From an uncultured Bacteroidales bacterium (lineage in GTDB: Bacteria; Bacteroidota; Bacteroidia; Bacteroidales; Muribaculaceae): 59,641 bases of DNA. The stretch is taken from the NCBI GenBank assembly GCA_900544535.1, contig UQVH01000019.1:1-59641 (forward strand), written 5' to 3'. Every line of letters begins with the position of its first letter. The stretch's first letter is position 1. Below are positions 1 to 7,658 of this stretch, piece by piece. The notes beneath the pieces are model-generated. The model worked only from the letters and a program-made list of their open reading frames with translations, was not told the origin of the DNA and did not search any database. The position numbers and the translations under genes are program-made.

Positions 1-105
1 GGAATCGGTCCTATTTTTTCAATCGCCCTCTAAAGTTTAGCGGACAGTAATAAAAAAAAATTGCGTCGCTCCGCATTATCGCACCTTTTCGGGATCTTCA
101 GGCCG

Positions 106-113
106 TATATTTG
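106..113 (+). promoter_or_regulatory. Bacteroidetes -7 box TATATTTG
   Basis: The sequence TATATTTG fits the Bacteroidetes -7 consensus TAnnTTTG. It overlaps the GTG that would open the longest frame of the next gene, so transcription should begin near 120 and translation at the ATG at 152. Confidence 0.6.
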
Positions 114-151
114 TGGCAGAAAACCAAACCCAACCAATCAACCCCTTAGTT

Positions 152-664
152 ATGAAAAAGACACGCCTGAAAGCCGCTGAAAAGGTGCAGCGGCCTGTAT
201 CACAGAAATTTTACGACGAAATCCAAGAGCGGGTCAAAGCAGTGTGCTTTCTGCTCGCCGAAACGTACGGCTATGCCTACGACATACCGCGCGCTATCGA
301 CGACATGATGCACGTCATCGAATTATACATGGCCGGGGAGATTACTCCCGAAGAATGCGGCGACATAAATACAAAGCTGGTCCTGAGCACATTGTGCGCT
401 GAAATCGACCGTGCTATGGAGCGTTCGGCCAAGGCCCGCGCCAGATCATTCAAACGCCGCAAAAGCATGACTTCAGGCCACAAGCAGGCGGTTTCGGAAC
501 TCGCGGAAACGACTGCTGAAATACCCGTTGCGGCAGCCGAGCCTGAACCGGCGCCCGCACCAAAGCCGATGAACCGCCGTCAGCGCCGCCTCATAGAGCA
601 GGAACTGCGGCGCGAGGCACGTAAGGAAATGAGGCGTCTCGCCGCCCAGAACTCATTGTCATGA
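152..664 (+). CDS. Hypothetical basic protein, 170 aa
   Basis: I do not recognise this protein. The frame can be extended to a GTG at 113, but that codon sits inside the -7 promoter box, so the ATG at 152 (MKKTRLKAAEK) is preferred. The N-terminal half looks like a folded helical domain (YGYAYDIPRAIDDMMHVIELY), followed by a Lys/Arg-rich stretch, an Ala/Pro/Glu linker at about residues 120-140, and a strongly basic C-terminal helix beginning NRRQRRLIEQELRREA. There is no signal peptide or membrane segment. A nucleic-acid or ribosome-associated role would fit the charge but is only a guess. It converges on queA with 9 bp between the two stop codons. Confidence 0.6.
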   Translation: MKKTRLKAAEKVQRPVSQKFYDEIQERVKAVCFLLAETYGYAYDIPRAIDDMMHVIELYMAGEITPEECGDINTKLVLSTLCAEIDRAMERSAKARARSFKRRKSMTSGHKQAVSELAETTAEIPVAAAEPEPAPAPKPMNRRQRRLIEQELRREARKEMRRLAAQNSLS

Positions 665-673
665 AACGCCCTC
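656..673. repeat. Solo copy of the MITE terminal repeat
   Basis: TTGTCATGAAACGCCCTC differs at one position from the right end of the MITE at 43922-44242 (TTGTTATGAAACGCCCTC) and is followed by TCA, which fits the TNA target type. It sits exactly at the convergent gene junction and overlaps the end of the upstream gene. I found no partner repeat nearby, so it may be a relic or a coincidence. Confidence 0.35.
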
Positions 674-1906
674 TCAGAGAAACAGGCAGGCGTCGCCGTA
701 TGACAGGAAGCGGTAGCGGCTGTCGGCAAGCGCATAGTCGTAGATCTCGCGCCAGGCGGGGTTGGCAGGGTTGCTTTCAAGAAAGGCCGAGACGAGCAGC
801 AGAAGCGTCGACTTCGGCTGATGGAAATTAGTGACCATGCCTGAGACTATACGGTAGCGGTAGCCGGGTGCGATCATCAGGCGTGTCGAAGCCACAAAGG
901 TGTCCTCGCCGGTGGCGTCGAGACGGTCGAGAATGGCCTTCATGGCTTCCGGAACCGACAGCGACGGGTGCGACGGATCGTAGGGATACCACTGCGGAAG
1001 AGTGTCGGCCGGCAGCCCTTGTGACAGACGGCATCCGAGGTGATAGAGGCTTTCGAGAGTGCGCACGGATGTTGTCCCGACAGCGATCACCCGCCGGTCG
1101 GTGGCGGCGAGCTCTTCGATCAGCGGACGCCCGACGGCTATAAACTCGCTGTGCATGTCGTGCTCGCCGATGGTGTCGGACTTGACCGGCTGGAAAGTTC
1201 CGGCGCCGACATGGAGCGTCAGTTCGCGGCGCGCGATCCCCGCGGCGTCGATCGCGTCGAGCACACGCGGAGTGAAGTGGAGTCCGGCGGTCGGAGCGGC
1301 GACAGAACCGTCGATATGCGAGAAAACGGTCTGATAGTCCTGCGCATCGCTCTCCTCAGTCCCGCGGTTAAGATAGGGCGGAATAGGGATCTCGCCTACC
1401 GCCGAGATGATGGTGCTGAAAGTCACGGCGGGGTCGTCCCAGCTGAAACGTACCACTGAAGTGTTGCCCTCGCGCCCCACACGCTCGGCGCGCAGAGTCA
1501 GCTCCCGGCCTCCGATGGACAGCGGCATCAGCAGTGGGCCGCTCTTCCAGCGCTTGGAGTTGCCGACAAAGCAGGTCCAGGAGCACTCTGATGTCGAGGC
1601 GAAATTGCAGGCATAGTCGGCCGGATCGGCGGGTTCGAGACAGAAAATCTCGATCAAGGCGCCGTCGGAAGCCTCTCCCTTGCGGAAACGCAGACGCGCG
1701 TTGATGACGCGGGTGTTGTTGTAGACCAGCATGGAGCCTGCGGGGAGCAGACCGGACAGCTCGTAGAAGCGGCGGGTGCTCAGCGCGCCCTGCGCGTCCT
1801 TGAAGAGCAGCAGGCAGTTGTCGCGTTCGGCCAAAGGATGCCCGGCGATTCGGTCGTCGGGCAGCGGATAGTCGAAATTCTCGATTCGTATGTCGCGTAT
1901 GTTCAT
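674..1906 (-). CDS. queA: S-adenosylmethionine:tRNA ribosyltransferase-isomerase QueA
   Basis: QueA transfers and isomerises the ribosyl group of SAM onto 7-aminomethyl-7-deazaguanine in tRNA, giving epoxyqueuosine, the penultimate step of queuosine synthesis at the wobble position of GUN-anticodon tRNAs. Family signatures are clear: FDYPLPDDRIAGHPLAERD near the start, LVYNNTRVINARL, the segment SVAAPTAGLHFT, LHVGAGTFQPVK, the HSE of HDMHSEF, and VGTTSVRTLES. At 410 aa it is longer than the roughly 350-aa E. coli enzyme because of extra sequence around residues 85-145 and in the C-terminal part. The ATG start at 1906 needs no adjustment. It lies 24 bp downstream of rpe on the same strand and may be co-transcribed with it. 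Confidence 0.96.
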   Translation of the reverse strand: MNIRDIRIENFDYPLPDDRIAGHPLAERDNCLLLFKDAQGALSTRRFYELSGLLPAGSMLVYNNTRVINARLRFRKGEASDGALIEIFCLEPADPADYACNFASTSECSWTCFVGNSKRWKSGPLLMPLSIGGRELTLRAERVGREGNTSVVRFSWDDPAVTFSTIISAVGEIPIPPYLNRGTEESDAQDYQTVFSHIDGSVAAPTAGLHFTPRVLDAIDAAGIARRELTLHVGAGTFQPVKSDTIGEHDMHSEFIAVGRPLIEELAATDRRVIAVGTTSVRTLESLYHLGCRLSQGLPADTLPQWYPYDPSHPSLSVPEAMKAILDRLDATGEDTFVASTRLMIAPGYRYRIVSGMVTNFHQPKSTLLLLVSAFLESNPANPAWREIYDYALADSRYRFLSYGDACLFL

Positions 1907-1923
1907 TCGCTCAAGTCAATAAG

Positions 1924-1943
1924 AGGTTGTTTAAAAACAACCT
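1924..1943. repeat. Hairpin between rpe and queA
   Basis: AGGTTGTTT and AAACAACCT form a 9-bp inverted repeat with a 2-nt centre across the rpe stop codon. On the minus strand the stem is not followed by a T run, so a pause or processing site is more likely than a full terminator. Confidence 0.4.
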
Positions 1944-2581
1944 ATAAGATCGGAAATAGCTTTCTCAGGGTCGGGAGCCTTGAAGACATAGCTTCCGGCC
2001 ACGAGAATGTCGGCCCCGGCTTCGATCAGTGCCGGAGCGGTCTTAAGATTCACTCCGCCGTCGATCTCGATGACGGCCTCGGAGCCGGTTTCGGCAATCA
2101 GCGCGCGCAGCTCGCTAACCTTGCGGACGGCGTTGGGGATGAAACTCTGCCCCCCGAAACCGGGATTGACGCTCATTATGAGCACCATGTCAAGATCGCG
2201 GATGACATCGCGCAGCATCATCACCGGAGTCGCCGGATTGAGGGCCACGGCGGCCTTCATCCCCGCGTCACGGATCGAGCGGATGACGCTGTCGAGATGA
2301 GTGCAGGCTTCCTGATGGACGCTGACTATATCGGCTCCGGCGGCGCGCAGATTCTCTATGTAGCGGCCCGGATCGCAGACCATCATGTGCACGTCGAGTG
2401 GCTTTACGGCGATGCGACTGATCGACTCGATCACCGGAAAACCGACGGTGATGTTCGGGACAAACATTCCGTCCATCACATCGATGTGGATGAGCGATGC
2501 ACGGCTTCTGTTGATCATGTCCACAGCCTCACCTATGCGGGTGAAATCAGCTGAGAGCAGCGAGGGGGCGACTTGAATCAT
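1931..2581 (-). CDS. rpe: Ribulose-phosphate 3-epimerase
   Basis: Rpe interconverts D-ribulose 5-phosphate and D-xylulose 5-phosphate in the non-oxidative pentose phosphate pathway. The (beta/alpha)8 family marks are all visible: IQVAPSLLSADF at the N terminus, HIDVMDGMFVPNITVG with the metal-binding His and Asp, MVCDPGRYI, VNPGFGGQSFIP, and IDGGVNLKTAPALIEAGADILVAGS. The longest frame begins 15 codons upstream, but a -7 promoter box lies over that region (2614-2621), so the ATG at 2581 is chosen; it gives 216 aa, the normal length for the family. It probably forms a short operon with queA. Confidence 0.95.
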   Translation of the reverse strand: MIQVAPSLLSADFTRIGEAVDMINRSRASLIHIDVMDGMFVPNITVGFPVIESISRIAVKPLDVHMMVCDPGRYIENLRAAGADIVSVHQEACTHLDSVIRSIRDAGMKAAVALNPATPVMMLRDVIRDLDMVLIMSVNPGFGGQSFIPNAVRKVSELRALIAETGSEAVIEIDGGVNLKTAPALIEAGADILVAGSYVFKAPDPEKAISDLIGCF

Positions 2582-2613
2582 TCCTTTTGGGTGTTGGGTG
2601 TACTGTTCGGTTA

Positions 2614-2621
2614 CAAAAGTA
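2614..2621 (-). promoter_or_regulatory. Promoter -7 box for rpe
   Basis: Read on the minus strand this is TACTTTTG, a match to TAnnTTTG. Transcription would start near 2607, about 26 nt before the rpe ATG at 2581, which rules out the longer upstream start. Confidence 0.6.
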
Positions 2622-2657
2622 CACATTTATTTTCCAATAAGCAATTCTGAATATGAT

Positions 2658-3344
2658 TCAGTTTTTACCTTCCTTGTGACGGGGCTTGAATGCGTTCCAG
2701 AGGATCACGGCCACACAGATGACTCCGATGGCGAGGCCGACGTAGGTCAGATAGTCGTTATATTCCTCTACTTTGGCGTAAAGCTGATCCTGAGGGACCA
2801 TCCTTCCAAGCCAGTAACCGAGAGCGCCGAGCACGATGTTCCAGGTGAGGGCGCCGAGGCCTGTGAAAAGCACGAACTTGCCGACGTTCATGCGCGCGAG
2901 TCCTGCCGGGATAGAGATCAGCTGACGCACGGCGGGAATCAGGCGCCCGATGAAAGTCGACGCGGCACCGTGGCGGTCAAAGTATTCCTCGGCATGGCGC
3001 ACTTTGGCCTCGTCGATCAGGCAGGCGTGGCCTATGCGGCTGTTGGCGAAGCGGTAGACTATTGGACGACCGATCCAGATCGAGAGATAGTAGTTGATCA
3101 AGGCTCCGATGATGGCCCCGACAGTGGCCAGTCCGACAACTGCGATTATATTCACGTCGCCTTTGGTGCATGCGAGGTAGGCAGCCGGGGGTACGATCAC
3201 TTCGGAGGGAAAGGGGATGAAGGAGCTTTCAATGACCATGAAGCCCAGAACAAGCAGATAGACCGTCATAGGGTCGGCTCGGAAAAAATCGGCCATGATG
3301 CCGGCCGGGTCGAAAAGCGCTAAAAGCGGGATGAGATCCAACAT
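2658..3344 (-). CDS. DedA family membrane protein
   Basis: A DedA/SNARE-associated (VTT-fold) integral inner-membrane protein of 228 aa. Family members act in envelope homeostasis, some as undecaprenyl-phosphate or phospholipid flippases. Visible marks are the re-entrant segment ESSFIPFPSEVIVPPAAYLA, the GALINYYLSIWIGRP segment, and the conserved FIGRLIPAVRQLISIPAGLARM with the essential Arg residues. The frame can be extended 25 codons upstream, but the extra codons run through the palindromic repeat at 3396-3415, so the ATG at 3344 (MLDLIPLLALF) is preferred. It lies 131 bp downstream of the glycosylase gene on the same strand. The substrate cannot be told from sequence. Confidence 0.88.
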   Translation of the reverse strand: MLDLIPLLALFDPAGIMADFFRADPMTVYLLVLGFMVIESSFIPFPSEVIVPPAAYLACTKGDVNIIAVVGLATVGAIIGALINYYLSIWIGRPIVYRFANSRIGHACLIDEAKVRHAEEYFDRHGAASTFIGRLIPAVRQLISIPAGLARMNVGKFVLFTGLGALTWNIVLGALGYWLGRMVPQDQLYAKVEEYNDYLTYVGLAIGVICVAVILWNAFKPRHKEGKN

Positions 3345-3395
3345 GTTTAAGTGGCGGTTTTTAAGAGTATTGTTTGTTAAAAATTTATTGGGTAG

Positions 3396-3415
3396 GGACG
3401 CGATTAATCGCGTCC
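3396..3415. repeat. 20-bp palindrome, subtype A
   Basis: GGACGCGATTAATCGCGTCC is a perfect 20-bp palindrome, flanked by GTAG before it and GCA after it. The same core recurs at 20384-20403 and, with one change, at 41370-41389. It lies between the glycosylase gene and dedA. The shape resembles bacterial REP elements. Confidence 0.8.
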
Positions 3416-3475
3416 GCATCCGGATGGCTGATTTCAGAGGCCGATTCCGGATGGTTGATGGATGGCAATGGAAAA

Positions 3476-4072
3476 TTACCCGACCAGCCCGGCTTTCAGA
3501 AACAGCTGACGGTAGGCCTCGGCTTTCTTAGCCACGGCGAGCGGATAGGCGCGCGAGGTGGACGGCATACGTGTGATATGCAGAGTGCGGCCGTCGGCAG
3601 GCCAGAGGGCCGTCACCCACTCGCCTATTTTCGGGACAGGCGTGGAAGTCAGTCCGGCGATGACTCCCGCCGCTTTCTCGCCGGTGGTGGCTATGTAGCG
3701 GCAGTCGGGCATCTGCTCCAGCAGCTCTCCGAGCCTGACAGGCTCAACGATCTGGAGAAACTTGTCGGACGCATTGTCTTTCAGCCGGATGACGGCGGCG
3801 CCGGTGTCGTGGAGGGCTATCCCCTTATCCCGGAGGAAAGAGCGGATCATCGCCTCGTCGAAACTCCCGTCGGGCAGACGGAAATGATCGACATCGTCAT
3901 AGAAGATAATGCCCATGACGCGCCAGAAATCATTGGTCTTGTTGGGGTAGTAAAACTCCATCGACCAGCGCACGGGTTTCGGCGGGAAGGTCCCCATGAT
4001 CAGCACCCTGGCATCCTCAGGAATAAAGGGCGGGAAGGGATGGCGCTCGATTTTATTTTCGTTTGTCTCCAT
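3476..4072 (-). CDS. Uracil-DNA glycosylase superfamily protein
   Basis: A single-domain protein of 198 aa from the ATG at 4072; the longer frame reads back into the end of the flavodiiron gene and looks like shadow sequence. Residues near the N terminus (RVLIMGTFPP, then YYPNKTNDFWRVMG) match the motif-1 region of the uracil/hypoxanthine DNA glycosylase superfamily, in which the loop after the first strand activates water and an aromatic stacks on the flipped base. The later segment RYIATTGEKAA and the C-terminal HITRMPSTSRAYPLA correspond to the second active-site loop (H-x-x-x-P-S-x-S). The role would be excision of deaminated bases from DNA. Family level is secure; the exact substrate (uracil, hypoxanthine or mismatch) is not. 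Confidence 0.78.
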   Translation of the reverse strand: METNENKIERHPFPPFIPEDARVLIMGTFPPKPVRWSMEFYYPNKTNDFWRVMGIIFYDDVDHFRLPDGSFDEAMIRSFLRDKGIALHDTGAAVIRLKDNASDKFLQIVEPVRLGELLEQMPDCRYIATTGEKAAGVIAGLTSTPVPKIGEWVTALWPADGRTLHITRMPSTSRAYPLAVAKKAEAYRQLFLKAGLVG

Positions 4073-4094
4073 TTTTTCAGAGGGTTGAGAGGAG

Positions 4095-5291
4095 TCAGAC
4101 CTGAAGAAGGCGGTCGGCCACGGCGTCGGCCAGCTGCCGGCAACGGGCGAGATCGTCGGCTCCGGGAGCCTGCTTCGCTTCAACTGAAACAATTTCGTCG
4201 TTGTAAAGGTTGCATTCGCCGAAATACTGGCTGATGCGCTTGACAGCCTGCGGAGCCCAGCAGAAGGAGCCAAACACACCGGTCACACGGTTTTTCAGGT
4301 CGCGGGTCTTTATAGCGTTCATGACGGCCTCAACCGGCGGGAAAAGGGTGTTGGAATATGTCGGAGCGCCTACTATCAGGCCCTTGAAGCGGAAAATGTC
4401 GCTGAGAATGTAGGACAGGTGCGAGACCGACGCATCGTGGACGCGGATGTTGCGGATGCCTCTTTCGGCAAGACGCGCGGCTATGGCTTCGGCCATCTCG
4501 GCGGTGTTGCCGTACATCGATCCGTAGACCACCGTCACTCCTACCTCTCCTTCATAGCGGCTCAGACGGTCGTAGACGGAGCCGACGCGGTCGATCTCGT
4601 CGTGCCATACCGGACCGTGGGTCGGACAGATGAAGCTGACCTTCAGAGCCGAGATTTTGGCAAAGGCTTTCTGCACGAACATGCCGTATTTGCCGACGAT
4701 GTTCGAGTAGTAGCGGTACATCTCCGGATAGTACGGCGCAGTGTCCATGTCGCGGTCAATAACGGCCCCGTTGAGAGCGCCGAAACAGCCGAAAGCGTCG
4801 CCGGTGAAGAGCACAGCGCGCTCGGCAACCCATGTCATCATGGTTTCGGGCCAGTGGACCATAGGTGTGAGGATGAATTTCAGCGTGAGGCCGCCCAGAT
4901 CGAGGGTGTCGCCGTCGGCAATCTTCATGACATTGTCCTCGATGCCGTAGAAGCCCCTGACCATCTCAAGGGTCTTGGCGTTGCCGACGATGATCATCTC
5001 AGGAAACATCTGACGGAGCACACGGACAGAGCCGGAATGGTCAGGTTCCATGTGGTTGATGATCAGATAGTCCGGAGCCGCAGCGCCGATGGTCTCGCTG
5101 ATGTTTTCGCGCAGACGGTCGCAGGCGCTGAGTTCGACCCCGTCGATCAGAGCGGTCTTTTCAGCGCCTTTAACGATATAGGAGTTGTAGCTCACACCGT
5201 CGGGTATCGGCCACAGCGCTTCGAAACGGTGGGTTGTGCGGTCGTTGACTCCGACATAATAGATTTCTTCACAGATATTCTTGATATTCAT
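4095..5291 (-). CDS. Flavodiiron protein (FprA-type A flavoprotein)
   Basis: A cytoplasmic oxygen and/or nitric oxide reductase used by anaerobes to detoxify these gases. The N-terminal metallo-beta-lactamase-like domain carries the diiron site ligands in the H-x-E-x-D-H pattern (NHMEPDHSG), then MVHWPETMM and FTGDAFGCFGAL; the C-terminal flavodoxin domain starts VVYGSMYGNTAEMAEAIA and binds FMN, with GAPTYSNTLFPP and GSFCWAPQAV as later flavin contacts. Length is 398 aa, normal for two-domain members without a rubredoxin fusion. The ATG at 5291 (MNIKNICEE) is chosen because the longer frame runs into the palindromic repeat at 5333-5352. The glycosylase gene follows 22 bp downstream. Confidence 0.93.
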   Translation of the reverse strand: MNIKNICEEIYYVGVNDRTTHRFEALWPIPDGVSYNSYIVKGAEKTALIDGVELSACDRLRENISETIGAAAPDYLIINHMEPDHSGSVRVLRQMFPEMIIVGNAKTLEMVRGFYGIEDNVMKIADGDTLDLGGLTLKFILTPMVHWPETMMTWVAERAVLFTGDAFGCFGALNGAVIDRDMDTAPYYPEMYRYYSNIVGKYGMFVQKAFAKISALKVSFICPTHGPVWHDEIDRVGSVYDRLSRYEGEVGVTVVYGSMYGNTAEMAEAIAARLAERGIRNIRVHDASVSHLSYILSDIFRFKGLIVGAPTYSNTLFPPVEAVMNAIKTRDLKNRVTGVFGSFCWAPQAVKRISQYFGECNLYNDEIVSVEAKQAPGADDLARCRQLADAVADRLLQV

Positions 5292-5332
5292 GACTGTAAG
5301 TTTTAGAAGATATTGGGACGGTTTTGCGGTAG

Positions 5333-5352
5333 GGACGCTTTTTAAAGCGTCC
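5333..5352. repeat. 20-bp palindrome, subtype B (forward)
   Basis: The arms GGACGCTTT and AAAGCGTCC surround a TT centre, preceded by GTAG and followed by TCC. It pairs with the inverted copy at 5399-5418, 46 bp away, in the manner of a bipartite REP (BIME) unit upstream of the flavodiiron gene. Confidence 0.75.
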
Positions 5353-5398
5353 TCCATCACAATAGGGGTAATCATCGGTGGCTGGGAACGTTGACGGA

Positions 5399-5418
5399 GG
5401 ACGCTTTGAAAAGCGTCC
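5399..5418. repeat. 20-bp palindrome, subtype B (reverse), with a half copy
   Basis: The arms GGACGCTTT and AAAGCGTCC surround a GA centre, followed by CTAC. A half repeat (GAAGCGTCCCTACC) follows at 5424-5437. Seen from the other strand the unit has the same TAGGGACGC...GCGTCCTCC layout as the copy at 5333-5352. Confidence 0.75.
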
Positions 5419-5468
5419 CTACTGAAGCGTCCCTACCGGACGACCGGGATAACCGGGGCATTATCCTC

Positions 5469-5513
5469 AAAAAGTTGACGAGCCGCAGGAAGGTGTTTCC
5501 CATGGCTCGTCAA
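5469..5513 (-). terminator. Intrinsic terminator downstream of efp
   Basis: TTGACGAGCC (5475-5484) and GGCTCGTCAA (5504-5513) make a perfect 10-bp stem; on the minus strand it is followed by CTTTTTG. It lies about 55 bp after the efp stop codon and should end that transcript before the flavodiiron gene. Confidence 0.7.
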
Positions 5514-5567
5514 TATTTTCATATGGTTGCATTGCCGGTCAGCCATCGGACTGACATGACGGCAGGA

Positions 5568-6134
5568 TTATTCCTTGATACGTTCAACGTATGAACCGTC
5601 GCGGGTGTCGATACGCACTTTGTCGCCGATGTTGCAGAAGAGGGGTACGCGGACCTCAGCGCCGGTTTCGAGAGTGGCGGGCTTGAGGGTGTTGGTTGCG
5701 GTGTCGCCCTTGATGCCGGGTTCGGTGTAGGTGATTTCGAGCACTACGCTGGTGGGCATCTCGCAGGTGAGGATGGTTTCGGAAGCGGCGTGAACCATAG
5801 CTTCACAGATGTCACCTTCCTTGAGGAACTGAACGCCGTCGATGCTTTCGCCGGGGAGGGCCACCTGTTCGAAAGTCTCGGTGTGCATGAAGTTGTAGCC
5901 CATATCGTCTTTGTAGAGATACTGGTAGGGACGGCGCTCGATGCGCACTTCATTTACTTTCACGCCGGAGTTCCAGGTCTTGTCGATGACGCGGCCGGTC
6001 TTGACGTTTTTGAGTTTGGTGCGGACGAAAGCGGGGCCTTTGCCGGGCTTTACATGAAGGAATTCAACGATGAAAAAGTAGTTGCCGTCGATGTCGAGGC
6101 ACATACCGTTTTTAAAGTCAGCAGTTGTTGCCAT
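5568..6134 (-). CDS. efp: Elongation factor P
   Basis: EF-P binds the ribosome between the P and E sites and rescues stalling at polyproline stretches. The 188-aa protein has the expected three beta-barrel domains: an N-terminal KOW-like domain with the tip loop PGKGPAF, an OB domain around YNFMHTETFEQVAL, and the C-terminal GDTATNTLKPATLETGAEVRVPLFCNIGDKVRIDTRDGSYVERIKE-type region, seen here in full. The tip residue is Lys32, in the position that EpmA modifies in gammaproteobacteria; no modification enzyme gene is seen in this window. A strong terminator follows it. Confidence 0.97.
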   Translation of the reverse strand: MATTADFKNGMCLDIDGNYFFIVEFLHVKPGKGPAFVRTKLKNVKTGRVIDKTWNSGVKVNEVRIERRPYQYLYKDDMGYNFMHTETFEQVALPGESIDGVQFLKEGDICEAMVHAASETILTCEMPTSVVLEITYTEPGIKGDTATNTLKPATLETGAEVRVPLFCNIGDKVRIDTRDGSYVERIKE

Positions 6135-6205
6135 GAATTGTGGTAATGGTGTTGAGATTATTAATCGTATATTTTGGCAGTGGTGCCGTGACGCCGGGAG
6201 CGGTC

Positions 6206-6772
6206 TTATTTGCCGCAGCCGTCACAGCCGCACGAGTCGTCGCCTCCGCAACCGTTGTCGCCGCAGCCTCCGCAACATCCGCCTCCGCAGGAGGGATGAA
6301 GTTCTTCGGGGGTGGCGTCGCGGACGGTCACCACCTTGCCCTTGAAGCGCAGGTCCTTGCCTACGAGGGGATGGTTGAAGTCCATGACTACGTGTTCGTC
6401 GGTGACTTTCTTGACTTTTCCGGTGATGCGGTAGCCGTCGGCTGTCATCATCGGGATATAGGCGCCTTCGCGAATGGTTTCGGCGTCGAATTTTCCGTCG
6501 ACCATGAAGATGCTTTTGGCAAGCTCGGCCACGTCGTCGGGGTTATAGGGGAAGCCTTCGCCGGCATTGACGGGGACGTCGAATTCACGGCCCTGTTCAA
6601 GGCCGTCGAGGGCGCGTTCCAAAGGACGGATCATGCCTTTGGTGACGCCGAAGATGAAGCGTTCGGGCTCGTCGTCGGTGACGTTGTGGACGAGAGTTTC
6701 GGTTCCGTCCGGGGCGACCTCGAAGAGATCGTAGCTTATTTCGACATATTTGCCGGGGAGAATCTTTTCCAT
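6206..6772 (-). CDS. slyD: SlyD-like FKBP-type peptidyl-prolyl isomerase
   Basis: A cytoplasmic FKBP-type prolyl isomerase and chaperone of the SlyD group, 188 aa. The N-terminal FKBP half (GKYVEISYDLFEVAPDGTETLVHN, then FIFGVTKGMIRPLERALDGLEQG) is interrupted by the flap insertion typical of SlyD (FPYNPDDVAELAKSIF ... GNMVTADG-like stretch). The last 27 residues hold ten cysteines in CGG, CCGG, CGD and CGC clusters, with Asp but no His: a Cys-dominated metal tail where E. coli SlyD has a His/Cys tail that delivers nickel. Metal binding is inferred from this composition. It sits between the zinc-ribbon gene and efp on the same strand. Confidence 0.9.
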   Translation of the reverse strand: MEKILPGKYVEISYDLFEVAPDGTETLVHNVTDDEPERFIFGVTKGMIRPLERALDGLEQGREFDVPVNAGEGFPYNPDDVAELAKSIFMVDGKFDAETIREGAYIPMMTADGYRITGKVKKVTDEHVVMDFNHPLVGKDLRFKGKVVTVRDATPEELHPSCGGGCCGGCGDNGCGGDDSCGCDGCGK

Positions 6773-6857
6773 AATTTTTCAGTTTTGTTTAGTCGGTTCA
6801 ACTTCAGAGTGATACCTGAGACACGGTCGCACCGTCAGAGAGGTGCGCGGCCCGGAA

Positions 6858-7631
6858 TCAGGCTTCTCCTTCGGTGACACCGGCGAGTTCGGGGTCGATC
6901 ATGATGCGGCCGCAGTATTCGCAGACGATGATCTTCTTGTGCATCTTGATCTCCATCTGTTTCTGCGGGGGGATGCGGTTGAAGCAACCGCCGCAGGCGT
7001 TGCGCTGGATGTAGACCACGCCGAGACCGTTGCGGGCATTCTTGCGGATACGCTTGAAGGCAGTCAGAGTGCGGGCGTCGATCTTGGGTTCGAGTTCCTT
7101 GGCCTGGAGGCGCAGACGCTCTTCGTCTTTCTTGGTCTCGGAGACAATTTCCTCAAGCTGCTGGCGCTTGTCGGCAAGGATGTGGTTGCGGTCGGCAAGT
7201 GTTTCCTCGGCGGCGGCAATGTCGGCATTCTTGCCATCGATCTCGCGGGCATACTGGTTAATGCGCTTTTCGGAGAGCTGGATTTCGAGGGTCTGATATT
7301 CAATCTCTTTAGATAACAAATCAAACTCGCGATTGTTGCGGACGTTGTCGAGCTGCTGCTTGTAGGTGGCAATCTGTGCCTGAGCCTGCTCGATGTTTGA
7401 TTTCTCCTTGGCCGATTTCACACGGAGGTCCTCGATCTCGGCTTTGAATTTATCGACACGGGTGTGAAGACCCTCAATGTTGTCCTCCAAGTCGCGGACT
7501 TCTTCGGGAAGCTCACCGCGGATGGTCTTGATGCGGTCGATCTCGGAGAGGATGGTCTGGAGTTCGTAAAGAGCGCGGAGACGCTGCTCGACAGAAAGGG
7601 TCTGTTCGTTTTTGTTTTGCTCTATCGCCAT
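6858..7631 (-). CDS. Coiled-coil C4 zinc-ribbon protein (CdsZ-like)
   Basis: A 257-aa protein of the COG1579 type: residues about 15-190 are a long coiled-coil hairpin (heptads rich in Leu, Glu, Lys), and the C terminus carries a zinc ribbon with ACGGCFNRIPP and CEYCGRIM giving four Cys ligands. A family member in Chlamydia was studied under the name CdsZ as a type III secretion chaperone, but the family is far wider than secretion bacteria; in Bacteroidetes the role is not established as far as I know. It lies 27 bp downstream of the Nif3-like gene and probably shares its transcript. Confidence 0.85.
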   Translation of the reverse strand: MAIEQNKNEQTLSVEQRLRALYELQTILSEIDRIKTIRGELPEEVRDLEDNIEGLHTRVDKFKAEIEDLRVKSAKEKSNIEQAQAQIATYKQQLDNVRNNREFDLLSKEIEYQTLEIQLSEKRINQYAREIDGKNADIAAAEETLADRNHILADKRQQLEEIVSETKKDEERLRLQAKELEPKIDARTLTAFKRIRKNARNGLGVVYIQRNACGGCFNRIPPQKQMEIKMHKKIIVCEYCGRIMIDPELAGVTEGEA

Positions 7632-7658
7632 ATTGGTATATGTGGATTTTTTTGTTTT

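Noticed and set aside
24..34. CGCCCTCTAAA near the window start as another MITE end
   Set aside because: The match is only 11 bases and does not continue into the terminal repeat, so chance is a fair explanation.
113..151. GTG start for the first gene
   Set aside because: The GTG overlaps the -7 box TATATTTG, so it would lie before the transcription start.
3345..3419. 25-codon upstream extension of the DedA gene
   Set aside because: The extension translates the palindromic repeat at 3396-3415; the start at 3344 fits the family.
5292..5375. 28-codon upstream extension of the flavodiiron gene
   Set aside because: It reads through the palindrome at 5333-5352 and is absent from the normal family N terminus.
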